Positions 23,330 to 38,179 of a stretch of DNA of 64,000 bases are shown piece by piece (within the stretch, counting starts at the first letter, position 1; each line of letters opens with the position of its first letter). This stretch comes from Capitella teleta (lineage: Eukaryota; Annelida; Polychaeta; Capitellidae). Location of the stretch: the NCBI GenBank assembly GCA_000328365.1, contig KB294243.1:201071-265070 (forward strand), in the 5' to 3' direction. The translations under genes were made by a program, and so were the position numbers. Under the pieces are notes generated by a model. The model ran no database searches. It was given only the letters and a program-made list of their open reading frames with translations, and was not told the DNA's origin.

Positions 23330-24607
23330 TAGCCACAAATCGAGAGGACTGAAATGGTATGAATTTATGGCTCCATCACGACATATTGCGCCGGTCCCCG
23401 TCATGAGATTCGTGTGCTTTTTAATTTATTCGATTTGCGTTGAGCACTTTGTCTATGCAAATATTTCACACCATATAAAATAATACGTGTATTTTTGGTT
23501 CAATTTTGATGTGTTGCGAATCAAGCGAAATTTGGTTCCACCGAAGAGAAATAACTATCATAATAATTAATTAATAGACACCGTAAGAAAGCAAACCACA
23601 CGCCAGATATTCTGTTTGTCCTGCTTCGATATACTCTTTACGAATCAATTGCATCGATTTCAAACGCATCTTCTTCTTTGGTATGCGACGCGACGCCATA
23701 TTCTTTATCTATGTATCCGAAACACATGTAAAATCTACATTCTATAATGCGAGCAAAAATACAGAAATGATAAAACCAAGCCCTATTTTGCTAAAAGCTG
23801 AGATAAAATATAATCATTTATTCATACTTTGAGCGACTTCGGTGCAGGGCCTAAACCGGAATTTGCGATAATCGAGCGAACGAATGACATGGTTGCCCTG
23901 GCAACGGTTGGCACATACAGATAACGCACTATTCCACAACGTATTGTTTATCGTGCGAGGACCACCATGTCTGATCTTGTGTACTGAAAGAATAAATTAG
24001 TCTGTATATAATTATTATTATGATAGGAAACATCTCAAACAGAACGCACATAGGGGAAGAATTAATTCAATTAGACGACGCCATTCTATGTTCAATGATG
24101 CACGTACGTAATTTAAGTTAATGACACGATCAAGTAGTGTTTTAGTCGCAAGCACTTATCTGAACAGATTAAGTATCATTCTCTTTGTTTTGAATACACG
24201 AAAATAATTTCATTCTGAAGTATTCTAAATGCGTTGTATTTGTTTGCATGCATAAATATTTAAATTTGATGCATTATCAATTTGCATAAAACTGAAATAC
24301 ATAATATGTACTTCCTAGTTATATATGGACTTCGGAAATATCTTCTGACAATACACGAACTGCAATTATTACTATATGCTGTCATTGATATGGCAATATA
24401 TACCATCATATCCGTCGAATTGCCTTGAATATTGGATGATAGTAGAATAGAAGAAGAAGAAGAATACGGAGAGTGGACATGTGGGCCTATGGAGGCGATG
24501 TCTCTCCGCTCGAGAGCGAACTTTCATAATTGCCCACGAGTGGGCTCCAGCGCCAGTCCCAGCTTAACATGTGCTTCACTTGGTTGAAAAATGACCGAAA
24601 ATCGCTG
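23330..24607. other. 1278-bp spacer between the inverted TTAA elements
   Basis: AT-rich, no recognised gene. It ends with the left half of family C (24471-24607). A GTTGCC/GGCAAC palindromic patch at 23890-23915 weakly recalls family D. The flanks suggest that this segment has been inverted relative to the arms. Confidence 0.6.
24471..24607 (+). repeat. Dispersed repeat family C, left half, cut at the TTAA element
   Basis: GTGGACATGTGG through GCCCACGAGTGG, AGCGCCAG and CTGAAAAATGACCG followed by AAAATCGCTG, ending at the TTAA at 24608. It is the left half complementary to the right half at 22432-22617. Together they would form one family member interrupted by a TTAA insertion. Confidence 0.78.
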
Positions 24608-25319
24608 TTAAAGGGAGGGAGAACTGGTTGAAAATGGACTTTGAGTCGTTATTTGATGCACCAAAGATGATTCTTATGCCTGGCTCACACAGGGAATATC
24701 ATCGCTAACGATTTTGCGGGAGATATAATGCTAATTAGGCGTGACGTCAGTCGCTGTGATGAAACACCGAGTTCCCCATCTTTTACAATGGGCCTCGTCA
24801 TATCACCGTGTCCTGCGACTAAACCCCTTGATATTTTTTTATTTTCTTTTCGGAAATAGATAGAATAATCATTTTGCCACCAGTCAGGCGCAAAAAAAAA
24901 ATATTTTTCGCTATTTTTCTTATTTTAACAAGCGATTCTCTAGGACACCTACCACGTTTCTCATCCTGAAACAGTAAAAAGGTCAGCCAGAGTGCACCAC
25001 GCATGCGCTTTCGTTTCGTAAACAACAAAGATGTCCATTTAGGGCGAAGATGCTCTGCTCTGATTGGCTGAAATCGATAGCTTCACGAGGGGAACGGAAC
25101 CAATCAGCCATCAGTCAAACCAAGCCATCAGCTGACGTTTGCCTCCTATACTTCGCAATGGAAGCCATTCTCCCATAGGCGCAATGCTAACCCCGATATT
25201 CGGAATGCATTATTTCCTTACGCTTGCATCCAGGCATGGTGTTTTTGGCACGGAGTGCTATCAATTGGTGCTATGAGTCAATAGAACATCACTTAAAATT
25301 TAGTTCCCCATCCCTTTAA
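24608..25319 (+). mobile_element. TTAA-flanked nonautonomous DNA element, inverted-repeat arm 2
   Basis: Same 712-bp element as arm 1 in the opposite orientation, apparently identical throughout, including private variants not in the copies at 30331 and 52971. One example is GCCTGGCTCACACAGGGAAT where the others have GGCCCACACA. It sits inside the left half of repeat family C, at AAAATCGCTG followed by TTAA. Transcripts through both arms would fold into a very long hairpin. Confidence 0.87.
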
Positions 25320-25870
25320 GAGAAGGAATTATTTTTCATCTTTGAAAGATTGACACAGAGATTTCGATTGCCAAACTGACTTTCGAGTTCTTAATTCGAA
25401 GCTGCCCGACGTTTTCGAACATTCCGTTGAGAAGAGCTCAAAGTGCACGCGACCCAGGATAAATGGGCTTCAAATCGAGCTCTGATGAAATGAGCGAGTG
25501 TCGATCGTATTTGGCTTCATGCCAATGAATCGATCAGAGGGAGGAAACGGAAAATCAAACTGATCAGGAGGAATTCTAGTTTCACCCGAAAGAAGGCATT
25601 CCACTGAGGATATATACTAGTAATGGCGGCGCTAATTGAGTGTATACGTACATGTAGTGCTAATTAGTCCCATAAGATGAAACCGATGATCATCCTGAAT
25701 CCTCGGTTACATAACTCTCTCATTGGCTCTCTGGGCGAAATCTAGAGGTGGCCAGTGCTCGGACTCCAGAACATTCAGCATAACGATTCTTGCATCAATG
25801 AGTGAGGAATATAATGAATTTATGATTGGGGTCCGCAGGTTGCATGCAGATTGAAATCGTGAGAGAAAAA

Positions 25871-26014
25871 CAAAATAAAATAAAATAAAATAAAATAAAA
25901 TAAAATAAAATAAAATAAAATAAAATAAAATAAAATAAAATAAAATAAAATAAAATAAAATAAAATAAAATAAAATAAAATAAAATAAAATAAAATAAAA
26001 TAAAATAAAATAAA
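25871..26014. repeat. (TAAAA)n pentanucleotide microsatellite
   Basis: About 28 near-perfect AAAAT units. On the minus strand this is a TTTTA tract whose translation (ILFYF repeats) is an artefact. The surrounding 25320-27527 has no recognised gene; an A run of about 25 lies near 26970. Confidence 0.97.
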
Positions 26015-27540
26015 AATAACAATAATACTATATATAAAAAGTCAGCATTTCTTCGCTTCCTCGCCTCATTAATTATGTATATATAGTAGAAATCACTTAA
26101 ATGCAGATAAAACAGGCTTTGTGAACGGTGTAAAATTGATCGTAAAATTGATGTATGAAACCAGAATCATAACGTTCGCTCTTCCAGATCCGGAGCGTAG
26201 TTTCGCCCAGGGAGCCAATCAGCCCGAACAGTATCCGAGCGTTTCGAATCCCCAATATATTCTGCTGGCTGCATGCTGTGCCTCGAATGAAATTGAAATT
26301 AAAAAAAAAAATATAGTAATAATAAATAAATAATATCAAAAATAAATAAGTAAAATTAAATAAAATAAAGTGCATAACAAAAACCTACTGTTCATTATGT
26401 GAATGAAATTTCCCTACAGCCACCAAACCCTTATCGATAACAGATGGAGCCCGCCGCATGAATCCTCTATACGCAAGGGGCGATATCTCACCACCACCCC
26501 TTCCCTTCGAGTACTGCTGAAGAATCCGAGGTCAAGCCGAGAGCGAGTCCTGGATTGCATAATATTTACTATGCATTTCTCCTATTCATAGATTGCTTTA
26601 GTTTAGATATCGCTGTTTAAAGTGCGATATATTTTACTCAAGAGAACTTAAAACAATTATCATGAGATAAAGAAAGATACAACGTATAATAATAGCATAT
26701 ACGCAAAAACTCTGCTCAAACTGATATCGTGAATTGATTACCGTTCAGTTATCGGTCTTTTCTCGGACATCTTGTTGCGCCATTGCAGCGGTGTTTCTTG
26801 CGTAATTAACAACGTTAATTAAGACTCCTCTCGCCGCTCATTGAAGTGGAGAAGCAGATGACGAGTTCAAAGAGATTTGAACGAGATTCTCAACGAGATA
26901 AATTTGCCCTTTAATTACAGAGAAAACACTCCGCTGTCAGCCACTTGGAATTTTGATACTGCCTGAAGAAAAAAAAAAAAAAAAAAAAAAAAAATCTGTA
27001 AAAAAAGTGCTATGGCTCTAATTTTATCTATGCGTGATACTTTGGTGGGAATTTCACAATGCGTTACGCAATGTGAAATGTGTGGCCCAGGTCTCCTACA
27101 GCGAATATTATGCGTGAACCTCTCGTCGCTTCATTAGCAGCATTGGTAACTCTGTTGAAGGCACACTCATCAACACCCCCCCCCCCGTTCAGTTCAGCCT
27201 GGATCTCCCCTCCCTCGCACAATAATAATGCTCATGACACGCATCAATGCTTCTATCTAGAGGCCCTTTAATCATCGTGGAATCTCTACTACTATCCACA
27301 CCGCACTGGTGATTCTATGGAGATGATGGTGCCATCGATTCGTTGATGTATTGCGATGGACATTTCATTACACTTGATAATGTACCTGATATGCATTGAA
27401 TGCTATAAGCAGCCTTGGCGGCTCATGGGAGAATTATATCAACAACATGCTTTTAATACTGTGTGTCTTATTTTCCCACTTGTGCAGGTTCAACACAAAT
27501 TATGATTTACATTTCGAACAATTAACTTTATTATTATTAA

Positions 27541-29340
<1,800 letters not shown>

Positions 29341-30148
29341 GGCAATTTACACTTCCATTAGAGAGTGATTCCCGTATTACTCAGATCCCATTTCGCACAA
29401 TAGTCAATTGTAAACACACACATTAAAATATATTAAATGTAAATAAAGATCCTTTTCAAGGCAATATCGACCGCCAAAGCGTGTGTGTTTTGTGAGCAAT
29501 ATTTTGAATAAAGTGACGTCATTTCGCTTCCTGATTTGCATGGAGACCGTAAACACGCTATATGATGTTTTTACCGGGTGTCCACTTTTTTTTTTCCAAG
29601 TATCACAAAAAAAGCGCACGGAACGCTCAGAAGACAAGGGCAGCATTGAGCGCGGTGACCACAATATTTCATATAAAGCAGAGTAGTCTTCTTGTTTATC
29701 AAGTGCATAATATGACAAAGAAATAAACCGCCAAAGATATTATTACTCTCAGCAATATGAGGCGGATGGAGCATCTAGGAATGAGGAAGCTTTAGGTCGG
29801 CATCCTTGGCTTGAGGCTTCATTTCCCTCATCATTTATTCAAAACTTCACTGGATCCCTTGTGTAATATAACTCTTTGCATCAAATGTATTGCTTTTTGA
29901 AGGGATAAAAAAAAAAAAAAAAAATCGTCTACAAATGAGCCATTATAACATTATAATAGCGTTGAAGATTAATTAGAGTACACGTATACCTAATACATTT
30001 GAAATAATCTCCACGGCAAATTTATGCAGCATTGATTTTGGTTTCTGAGTGAAGAGTCGATTAAAAACAAATATAAATGGAGAAAAGTTTAACATGAATT
30101 CTTGTGGTCGAGTCATCATCATCAGCTATTAAATCCTGCGAAATCAAA

Positions 30149-30210
30149 ACTATTACTAGTAATGACTATTGACTATTACTAGTAATGACTATTGACTATT
30201 ACTAGTAGTG
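30149..30210. repeat. 23-bp tandem repeat, about 2.7 copies
   Basis: Unit CTATTACTAGTAATGACTATT plus two bases, itself partly palindromic around ACTAGT, repeated head to tail. The rest of 29341-30330 has no recognised feature. Confidence 0.85.
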
Positions 30211-30330
30211 GCTATAACCGGGAGAACATGCTGTGGGCCTCAGGTCATCTGAAACATGATTGGCTAAAGCCGTAAGGCGTATTTAGAATAGCTCAATTAG
30301 GTCAATGAGGGCAGCGCCTCAGAATACAAT

Positions 30331-31041
30331 TTAAAGGGAGGGAGAACTGGTTTAAAATGGACTTTGAGTCGTTATTTGATGCACCAAAAATGATTCCTAT
30401 GCCTGGCCCACACAAGAAATATCATCGCTAACGATTTCGCGGGAGATATATTGCTAACTAGGCGTGACGTCAGTCGCTGTGATGAAACACCGAGTTCCCC
30501 ATCTTTTACAATGGGCCTCGTCATATCACCGTGTCCTGCGACTAAACCCGTGGATATCTTTTTCTTTTCTTTTCGGAAATAGATAGAATAATCATTTTGC
30601 CACCAGTCAGGCGCGAAAAAAAATATTTTTCGCTATTTTTCTTATTTTAACAAGCGATTTTCTAGGACACCTACCACGTTTGTCATCCTGAAACAGTAAA
30701 AAGGTCAGCCAGAGTGCACCACGCATGCGCTTTCGTTTCGTAAACAACAGATATGTCCTTTTATGGAGAAGATGATCTGCTCTGATTGGCTGAAATCGAT
30801 AGCTTCACGAGGGGAACGGGACCAATCAGCCATCAGCCAAACTAAGCCATCAGCTGACGTTTGCCTCCTATACTTCGCAATGGAGGCCATTCTCCCATAG
30901 GCGCAATGCTAACCCCGATATTCGGAATGCATTATTTCCTTACGCTTGCATCCAGGAATGGTGTTTTTGGCACGGAATGCTATCAATTGGTGCTATGAGT
31001 CAATAGAACATCACTTAAAATTTAGTTCCCCATCCCTTTAA
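30331..31041 (+). mobile_element. TTAA-flanked nonautonomous element, full-length copy
   Basis: Same orientation as arm 2. Starts TTAAAGGGAGGGAGAACTGG and ends TTCCCCATCCCTTTAA, 711 bp. It differs from the arms by scattered substitutions and small indels (for example ATATGTCCTTTTATGGAGAA in place of the arm sequence), so it is an independent insertion. Flanking TTAA is intact on both sides. Confidence 0.88.
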
Positions 31042-31726
31042 AATTACTGAAATTGGATTTTATTTGCTGATGAAGCGAAGCGCACGGACGATAATTCAAT
31101 CAAGGAGATGAACGCTCTTCTTGAATAACATCACTGAGAACTTCCCAAATTCCCAATGTCTGAAAAGTCCACCGCTATTTCCATAAAGTTCTGTTAACAG
31201 ACCGTTTGATGATAATTAAGCTGGTTTGTTTGCTCTTACAAAGGTTTATCAAACGAAATTAAAAATACGACAGCTAGATAAGAATTCTAGCGTTTTTAAA
31301 GACATGTTACTGCAACTCGTCCACTGCAGCAAAATCGAGGCGTCATTCCCATAGAATTAGAGGCGTCCTATTGAAAAAAGAAAAAAAAAAAAAAAAAAAA
31401 AAATGAGGCGTCCCAAAACTGAGATGAGGCGTCCCCAGGACGCATGGACGCATAGCTAGTTACCACGTGGACTACCTGGATTGTTATGGTGCTGAGTTAA
31501 TACTGATACTTGTCTCTGAATTTTCTATCAGAGCCAAATCAAAATAATATAAATCAATAAGTGCGCTCGAAGCTTCATATAATGAAACTATAGTGCTACT
31601 AGTACTTGTAACGCATTATTTCTGATCTTCAAACCGTTCTTCAATCATATTCACATGGTTTATTAACTTCATTTCTTTAATTTTCTTTCGAGAATCAAAG
31701 AAGAAAAATCAAAGCAATATATAGAA

Positions 31727-31757
<31 letters not shown>

Positions 31758-32089
31758 AAAAATCCTATATAAAAAATGAAAAAAAATAATAATAAAAAAG
31801 AAAATAAAGGAGGATATGGGCGAAATCACTATTGGCCGAAATCATGCACTATAATGGGCCGGATTCGGATGAGCCAAAATCACTGTCAGTCAACACATGA
31901 CGTAGCCAGGAGAGTTATAGCAACAGACTGATATGCGTGTTGTATTCGATATTCCAGAGGCCACGCGCGACATTTGCGACATTTGCGAGTGCAATTGTTG
32001 TGGTCCATGTGAGCGGTTTAATCGCTTCATTCACTCGTCGCTCGGTTGATTTGGCAGTGCATAATATTTCTTTTATAGTTGCGCAAGAT
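31042..32089. other. Intergenic stretch with A-rich tracts
   Basis: Contains an A run with few interruptions at 31375-31403, flanked by near repeats of GAGGCGTCC, and a longer interrupted A tract at 31724-31800. GGCGAAATCACTATTGGCC-type short repeats occur at 31815-31890. No gene recognised. Confidence 0.5.
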
Positions 32090-32480
32090 GCACTGGCGCT
32101 TCAATAACGCTTTTCCGAGAGTGGTACAAAACATGTCGCAGTGTAATAATTACACAAAGATTAGAGGAATAAATACTCAAATTGGTTAGTTTAACATTCC
32201 TTGCTGCTATTCCAATCGTTCCTATTCCAATTTCGTCGACATTGATGCCGATTTATTTCAATCGACAGTGCGCCTAACATTCGGCCATGATTTCACTTTT
32301 GGCGCCAAAAGGGCCCCGGACCATGGATAGACTTCATTCACACTAAAATAAGGCATCGGTCTCATGCTATTCCTTTATTTGAGAGTGCTGTTCTGATTGT
32401 AGCATTAATGTTTATTTCAGTAAAAATATTTAATCAAATCAAAGCAGAAAATTTGTATCGTCATGCAACAGATTTCCGAC
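32090..32480 (+). repeat. Dispersed repeat family B, copy 2
   Basis: Starts with GCTTTTCCGAGAGTGGTAC and continues through TTCGTCGACATTGATGCCGA, CTGATTGTAGCATTAATGTT and GTATCGTCATGCAACAGAT. These blocks recur in the same order at 57055-57365, at a guessed 65-75% identity. No protein-coding frame was recognised. Confidence 0.65.
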
Positions 32481-33154
32481 TCCGACATCAATTTTTGGCA
32501 ATCAAATTCAAGTTTCCCTTAATATTCCGCCATGTCGGCATCATCTTTTGATGTTCAAACTACAGATATCGAGATGATTCAAAGGTTATTATCCAGAATG
32601 AAAGGTCTGTTTGTGGTATATTTAAAGTATTGATGTTGAAGCAAACGACTTGCTCTGACAGTTGTGTTAACTGTGGTTAAGTCATATCTCCTTTGTCGGC
32701 ATATTAGAGGAGCTGCTTGAATAAGCGGCCAATCAAAGAAGCGAGTCGATTAACAGTCGTCTCACAAATGCACAACGCAGCAAATAATTAATGGCAACAT
32801 GAAGGGGTTGACTCGGTGCTGGTTGCGTCACAGCACGAGGCAAGAGTTTGTCAATTGTTTAAAACGTGAAAACATTGATCAAAGGACATCACACTTTGAG
32901 TGTTTGTCTGATCTTGGTGAATAGTAGCGGTTGGGAGTGTGGCTTAAAATGTCTCTATATGCGCATGGATTCATCCGTTAAACGTACATCCGTGGCTTCA
33001 AAATTATTTAATTATAATGAAAATTTGTTTGAAAAGCTCACAATCTAATCTTATTATTTCCCTTGGCTTTACTCAATAAACATGGGAAAATCAATGTGTA
33101 TGTTGTTTTGATTTTCGAGGTTGAACTACACCCCATAGGAACACCATATAGGGA

Positions 33155-33247
33155 CCACAGTTGGAGCGAATTTGTTAATCCGACTCCCTCATTAATCCGA
33201 TCAGAATCACTGGGAACGAACATGGCCGGATCAATGAGAGTCGACTG
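33155..33247 (-). mobile_element. End fragment of another pogo/Tigger-like element
   Basis: Read on the minus strand from 33247, the sequence begins CAGTCGACTCTCATTGATCC and then has two further AATCCG-type subterminal motifs, the layout of the ends at 21168-22003 with a different TIR sequence. A TA dinucleotide follows outside. The partner end was not found, so it is a truncated relic. Confidence 0.5.
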
Positions 33248-35334
33248 TATATACATGAAATGCTTTTGAACCACTCTATATATACACTAATTGAGTCAAT
33301 AGAACGAAATTCCTTCAGCGACAGCGAGAGGAAGTAAAAAAGTTGATGTCCAAGAATAATGAGAAAAGAATAAAAATAAATAAATAAATAAAATAAAATA
33401 CAATAAAATACAATAAAATAAAATGAAATAAAAATGTTCTCGTAATAAAAATGTCTTCAATTGACTAGTAATTCTGTTGAAAGGGTCTGCATTTCTCATA
33501 TACATGAATTATAACGCTTATGCGCAGCCGCACTGGAAGCGCGATCATGAATTGAAACTGAAGTGGTAAAAGGCAAGAAAGAAGGCGTGCTGTGGTCCAA
33601 CTAATGAAATTCGTATGCCCTTGAGGTAGGATAAATGCGCAGCGCTATGTATCAAACGTTGTAACAGGCAGCCACCGAGAACCGTGGATAACGGTGTTAT
33701 GTGCTAAAAGCATAGAATTGCAACACAAAAGAAAGAAGCTGTAAACACAAAATTGTTTTATTTTGGGAATGGTATTATTTAAAAGAAAACAATCTTAAAT
33801 TTTACCCAAAACATACACGTTCGAAATAAATTGTTGTGCAAGACGAATTGATTTAATCAAAACGAGGCTTGGCGTTTTGATTAGGATTAAGATTATGATT
33901 TGAGTGAAAGGCTTTTGTCTCAGACCCTGTTGGCCTAATGTGTCTGGCATTGACTCAATCAATCAATCAATTAATTGATCAAACACAAAAATGATATAAT
34001 GATCACAAATACGTTTAAACATGCGATACAATACGATAAAATATAGCGACGCAGGAAAAAGTATACATATAATATATACCATCTGCGGTTTGCCCCGCCG
34101 ACTGGATTGCAATTTTATCCCTCGCATCGCATTCTGGGAAATGAACCATGCAAGCGACGGGTCGGCCTTCCCTTTCATCTCTCAAAAACAAGCCACAAGG
34201 TATATCACTGGGTCACCGCTCGTCAGGTAAAGGTCCCATGGCAGACACAGAGCAATGCTAGTTTATATATAGACTTTTTCCCCTTCACTATTCCCTTAAC
34301 AATTAATTAGTTATAATTATACTCCGGAGCGGAGAGGGTACAATATTCCAACAGCATATATATGTCATAAACTTATAACGAAATAATTGCATGAATTTAG
34401 TTTATAGATAAAATACGTGTGTATTATGTGCAATTATTGATCAAGTACAAGCGTCATTTCGTATCAATATTAAGATATGCGAAAGAAATAAAATAATAAT
34501 AATAAGCAAGTTTAGTCAAATTATTTTAGATTTAATAAAAATTCACGGTGACATTTTAAACAATGTAACATGCATTGATGCATGTAATAATTGATTATTT
34601 TATAATTTATTGTGTTTTGTCGTTGTCATAAGCATCTGCCTTCAACATAATATTAATTATAATCCTAGGACGGGATAATCGATGCGAATAAATTTCAATA
34701 TACTTGGAGGAAAGGTGTGTAATTCGCCATGTATCCAGTTCAAATATTATTTACATCTTTGAACACAGGGTAAATCGATTGTGCAATGAGGTGATTGTGT
34801 AATGCTCTGTTGTGATTCCAATGGCCCTGCAAATTGCTCTTCAGCTTCGAATAATTCAAGGTGTGTTTCCTATTAGATACATTACGTCATCGATCTTGAC
34901 GAACAGGGAGAGCCTCTTTCATCTCAGACCGAATGTTCATGAGGCATAAGATGAGGCAGACAGGAAATCGCAATCTATAGATAATGAATTGTGCATTCTC
35001 ATTCAATTCTAAAATATCTATAAATATTTTTTTCTTGTTTTATCTCTAATCTAGGTTTAAAATTTCCATAGGTATACATTCATGTATTTTGTTAGTATAC
35101 ATATGATTAGATACGATATGTTTATCATGCATCTATAATCCTATTTCTAAATAATCCAAGTTTTCCTCATTTTTATAAATTATACAGCACAATATAGTAT
35201 AATGTTTGTGTAATTTCTCATTTTTGATTTCAATATCCGATTAAGAACAGATCGCTAGAATTAAAGATACATGTAGTTGTGAATTAAAATTTAACATTAA
35301 CATACCTTTCTTCGTTATTATTTTTTCTTGCTAA

Positions 35335-35406
35335 CACCCAAAAACGGATTCGAACCGGGGCTGTCAATTTGAAGGTCCACAACGCTACTCAATGCGCTAG
35401 GCTTTT
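35335..35406 (-). repeat. tRNA-like relic, possible SINE head
   Basis: On the minus strand TAGCGCATTGAGTAGCG resembles an RNA polymerase III A box, and GGTTCGAATCC (35356-35346) is a perfect B box, about 30 nt apart as in a tRNA. A convincing acceptor stem and anticodon stem are lacking, so it is a tRNA-derived SINE or a tRNA pseudogene rather than a working tRNA. No second copy was found in the window. Confidence 0.45.
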
Positions 35407-38179
35407 TCCCAGAAGGCGCCACAGACAGTGCTGCGATCTGGTGGCGATTTTCTTAACTACACTTGACATGTCATCCTGACCTGCGACCGAAGCAGCGTCC
35501 TGGTTCTTCGATGAAGCTCCCAGGGTAGTGTCTCAAAGTACATGCATGATACATACCAGCCCTTCTCAGAGCAAATCGATCGCGGGCATCCTGCTTCTTT
35601 GTAAATCCGTATCTATAATTGCATCTAGATAGGAGCTTTATCCGTTATGCAGCACATGCATCTACAATTGTACATGTATATATATATAAGGCACTATTCG
35701 GTTCTACAACGCCATACACCCTCTACGGGTGGTGATACTGGCGCCAGAACGGACGCCCGGGACCGGGGTTTTCCCGTGTGTGTTCTTATCAATAAAACTC
35801 GCGGTGTGAATGCCAAACACGGGAAAGGGGCTTTCATTTGATCAGGATGCCAAACCTGGATTGATAAATTATCAACAATTGCAGTTACGGATCCGTTAAC
35901 GATCGTTTGTGTTGCATATACAACAAGTATGTGTAAGAGTATGTGAAACGAGACCATACAACATAGAAAGGATTCCGAGTTCTTGCTCTGTGGTAAACAC
36001 ATTTATACCCTTTTATTTTCGATGGATTCCAATCGGTCCCCACGGCTACAGCCTTATTTCTATACTATAGTCTAGTAGTAACATACAGAAAGAAGATTAA
36101 TTATTATAATTGTTTTTCTTTTATGGTTGTAAGCAGTTAGGAAGCACTGCCGAGTCATTTAAGAGTTATTACTGAAAAGGTTCGATTATCAGGAGAAATT
36201 GAGTTGTTTTTTTTTTGTTTTGTTTTTTTCTGAGGGAGGGGGGCAGTGTTTTTAATGACGACAAAGCTGCGTCAAAGCTGCTGTACATTCTATATATCCC
36301 GAGTTAATACAAATACATTACGCTTGCAGGTACAAGTACGTGCATGTAAATGCTATTAATTATATTACAAGGGTAGATCAGGGCAAGGCAGTCACCCTAG
36401 GCCTATATATAAAAGGGAAATAACTTTTCCCGGAGGGAGGCGCTCACAACTTGCTGCTTCATAATAGAGATCTCGGTGAATGTCCAACTGCGCAACAAAG
36501 CAATCGGGCGCTATAACAAAATGCAGCTCATTTGGTTCAGAGTCCGCATTTAATGGGGAGGAATTCTGGACCATTCCCCCAACAAGTGTTCCTGAGAGCT
36601 GTCTGAGGGTGTCTGGTAGGTGATCAGAAGAGCTTGCGTGCAGTATGTTCTCCTAGATTGGGGTCGGATGATCAGTGAGGTCATTGTCCGTGTTACCCCC
36701 GACCCTCTCTCCACATTCAGTTAATTGCCTTCAGAAGTTTATGTCATCGTGCATGCATTACATAATATAGCCAGAGGGACTTTGTTTTACTGCTCAGTTT
36801 GAAGGGAGGCAAACACACTGCAATGATGCATACTGAGTTTACAGTTCGTGTGCGTGTCGCTCAGGACTTGGGACGAACTGCTTGTAACCATAGTAACAAG
36901 ATAATGCCGTCTGTTTCGAATGAACCACTCGAAGAATCGTTTGGGGAACAAAGAAGTTTCTTTGTTATGATTGCTTTTTGCGCAGTGCCACAAGATGCAC
37001 TCTGGCGCCTGCGTATATCCTCCAAACTTTCCAATGATCCTCTTTCCCAAGACCCTGCTGTCAGTTTTGTTGTTCAATTTCGGCATTATGGAAGGTTAAA
37101 ATGGGACGGAAGCGGAAGAGGCCCGTGCATCTAATGCTTCGGCATGAGCACCATGCGACATAAACTTCAGCCTCCCCCCCCCCTCCCCTTCCCGTTTCCT
37201 CATCAACCAATTTAATTGGATTCCGATGGCTTTGGCGCCTGTATTGGACTTATTTATCATTATTGTGAAAGTAATTCCTATATTTATACTTTGTCTGGAT
37301 CCCTGTGTAATCATGTGCCAGTATTTAGGTCATATTAAGAGTCGACCTTTGACCTCTTTACATACCACAGGTGAATCCACAAACAATCCCCCCCCTCAAA
37401 AACAAAAAACAAAAAAAAAAAAAAAAACAAAACACACCACACACACACAAAGCCGGAATTGCATCGACCAGAAAAGAAAAAACAATTTATTGATCACAAT
37501 CATGAAAAAAAAAATAATAATAATATTAATAATAATAATAACAGACATGAGACGAATTTATCACCATTATGATTAAGTTATGCGTTATAAGAGAGATGAC
37601 ACCTCAGGATATGATGGCTTCCAATAATTACAAGATTTTTGTTACAGTAAGATTGGGACAATTAACATGTATTAACCTGATTAGTGGTGAGGTATTTATG
37701 GTAGCAACGCAGAGGTGTTGTCCCTCTGTGCTATAGCAATGCCCAGTTGATTAATTACCTGTTTACAAATTTAGACACATCGATAATTACAATTATGTTA
37801 TGGCACGTTTTAGGATAGTATGCTTAGCACGGTACACCTGTACAATACTTCATAAGAACGATATACATTTAATCAAACACATTCACAGAGATAGGTAGTC
37901 ACCTGGCGGACTGAATACAGGAAAAAATGGCTTCACATTTGTGTTCTTGTGAATAAAAAATGTTGTATAAATGTTCATAGAAAAGAAAATTTATAAATTT
38001 ATAAATTTACCCGGATACACAAATAAAACCTTACCCTTTAAGTTAATCAAGTGTAACACTCAATTGCAATTATATCACAATACAAAAATGTTTAATTACA
38101 AAAAGCATCACACGAATACATTTCATTATAGTGCATGATTGTGCACTGATTGTGCACTGATTGTGCACTGATTGTATAA

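Larger units (their letters stand above)
32481..37990. other. Intergenic stretch between the PCGF paralogues, no gene recognised
   Basis: Holds an AATAAA-rich tract (33365-33430), the pogo-like fragment at 33155-33247, a tRNA-like relic at 35335-35406 and a C/A-rich low-complexity patch (37385-37450). None of the open frames shows domain resemblance or codon-like composition. Confidence 0.45.

Noticed and set aside
30149-30210. Short tandem repeat considered as a CRISPR-like array
   Set aside because: Units abut head to tail without unique spacers, in an animal-type genome.
35710-35850. GC-rich patch with CCCGGGACCGGGG and AATAAA, considered as a gene end or repeat
   Set aside because: No open frame, splice sites or second copy to support a call.
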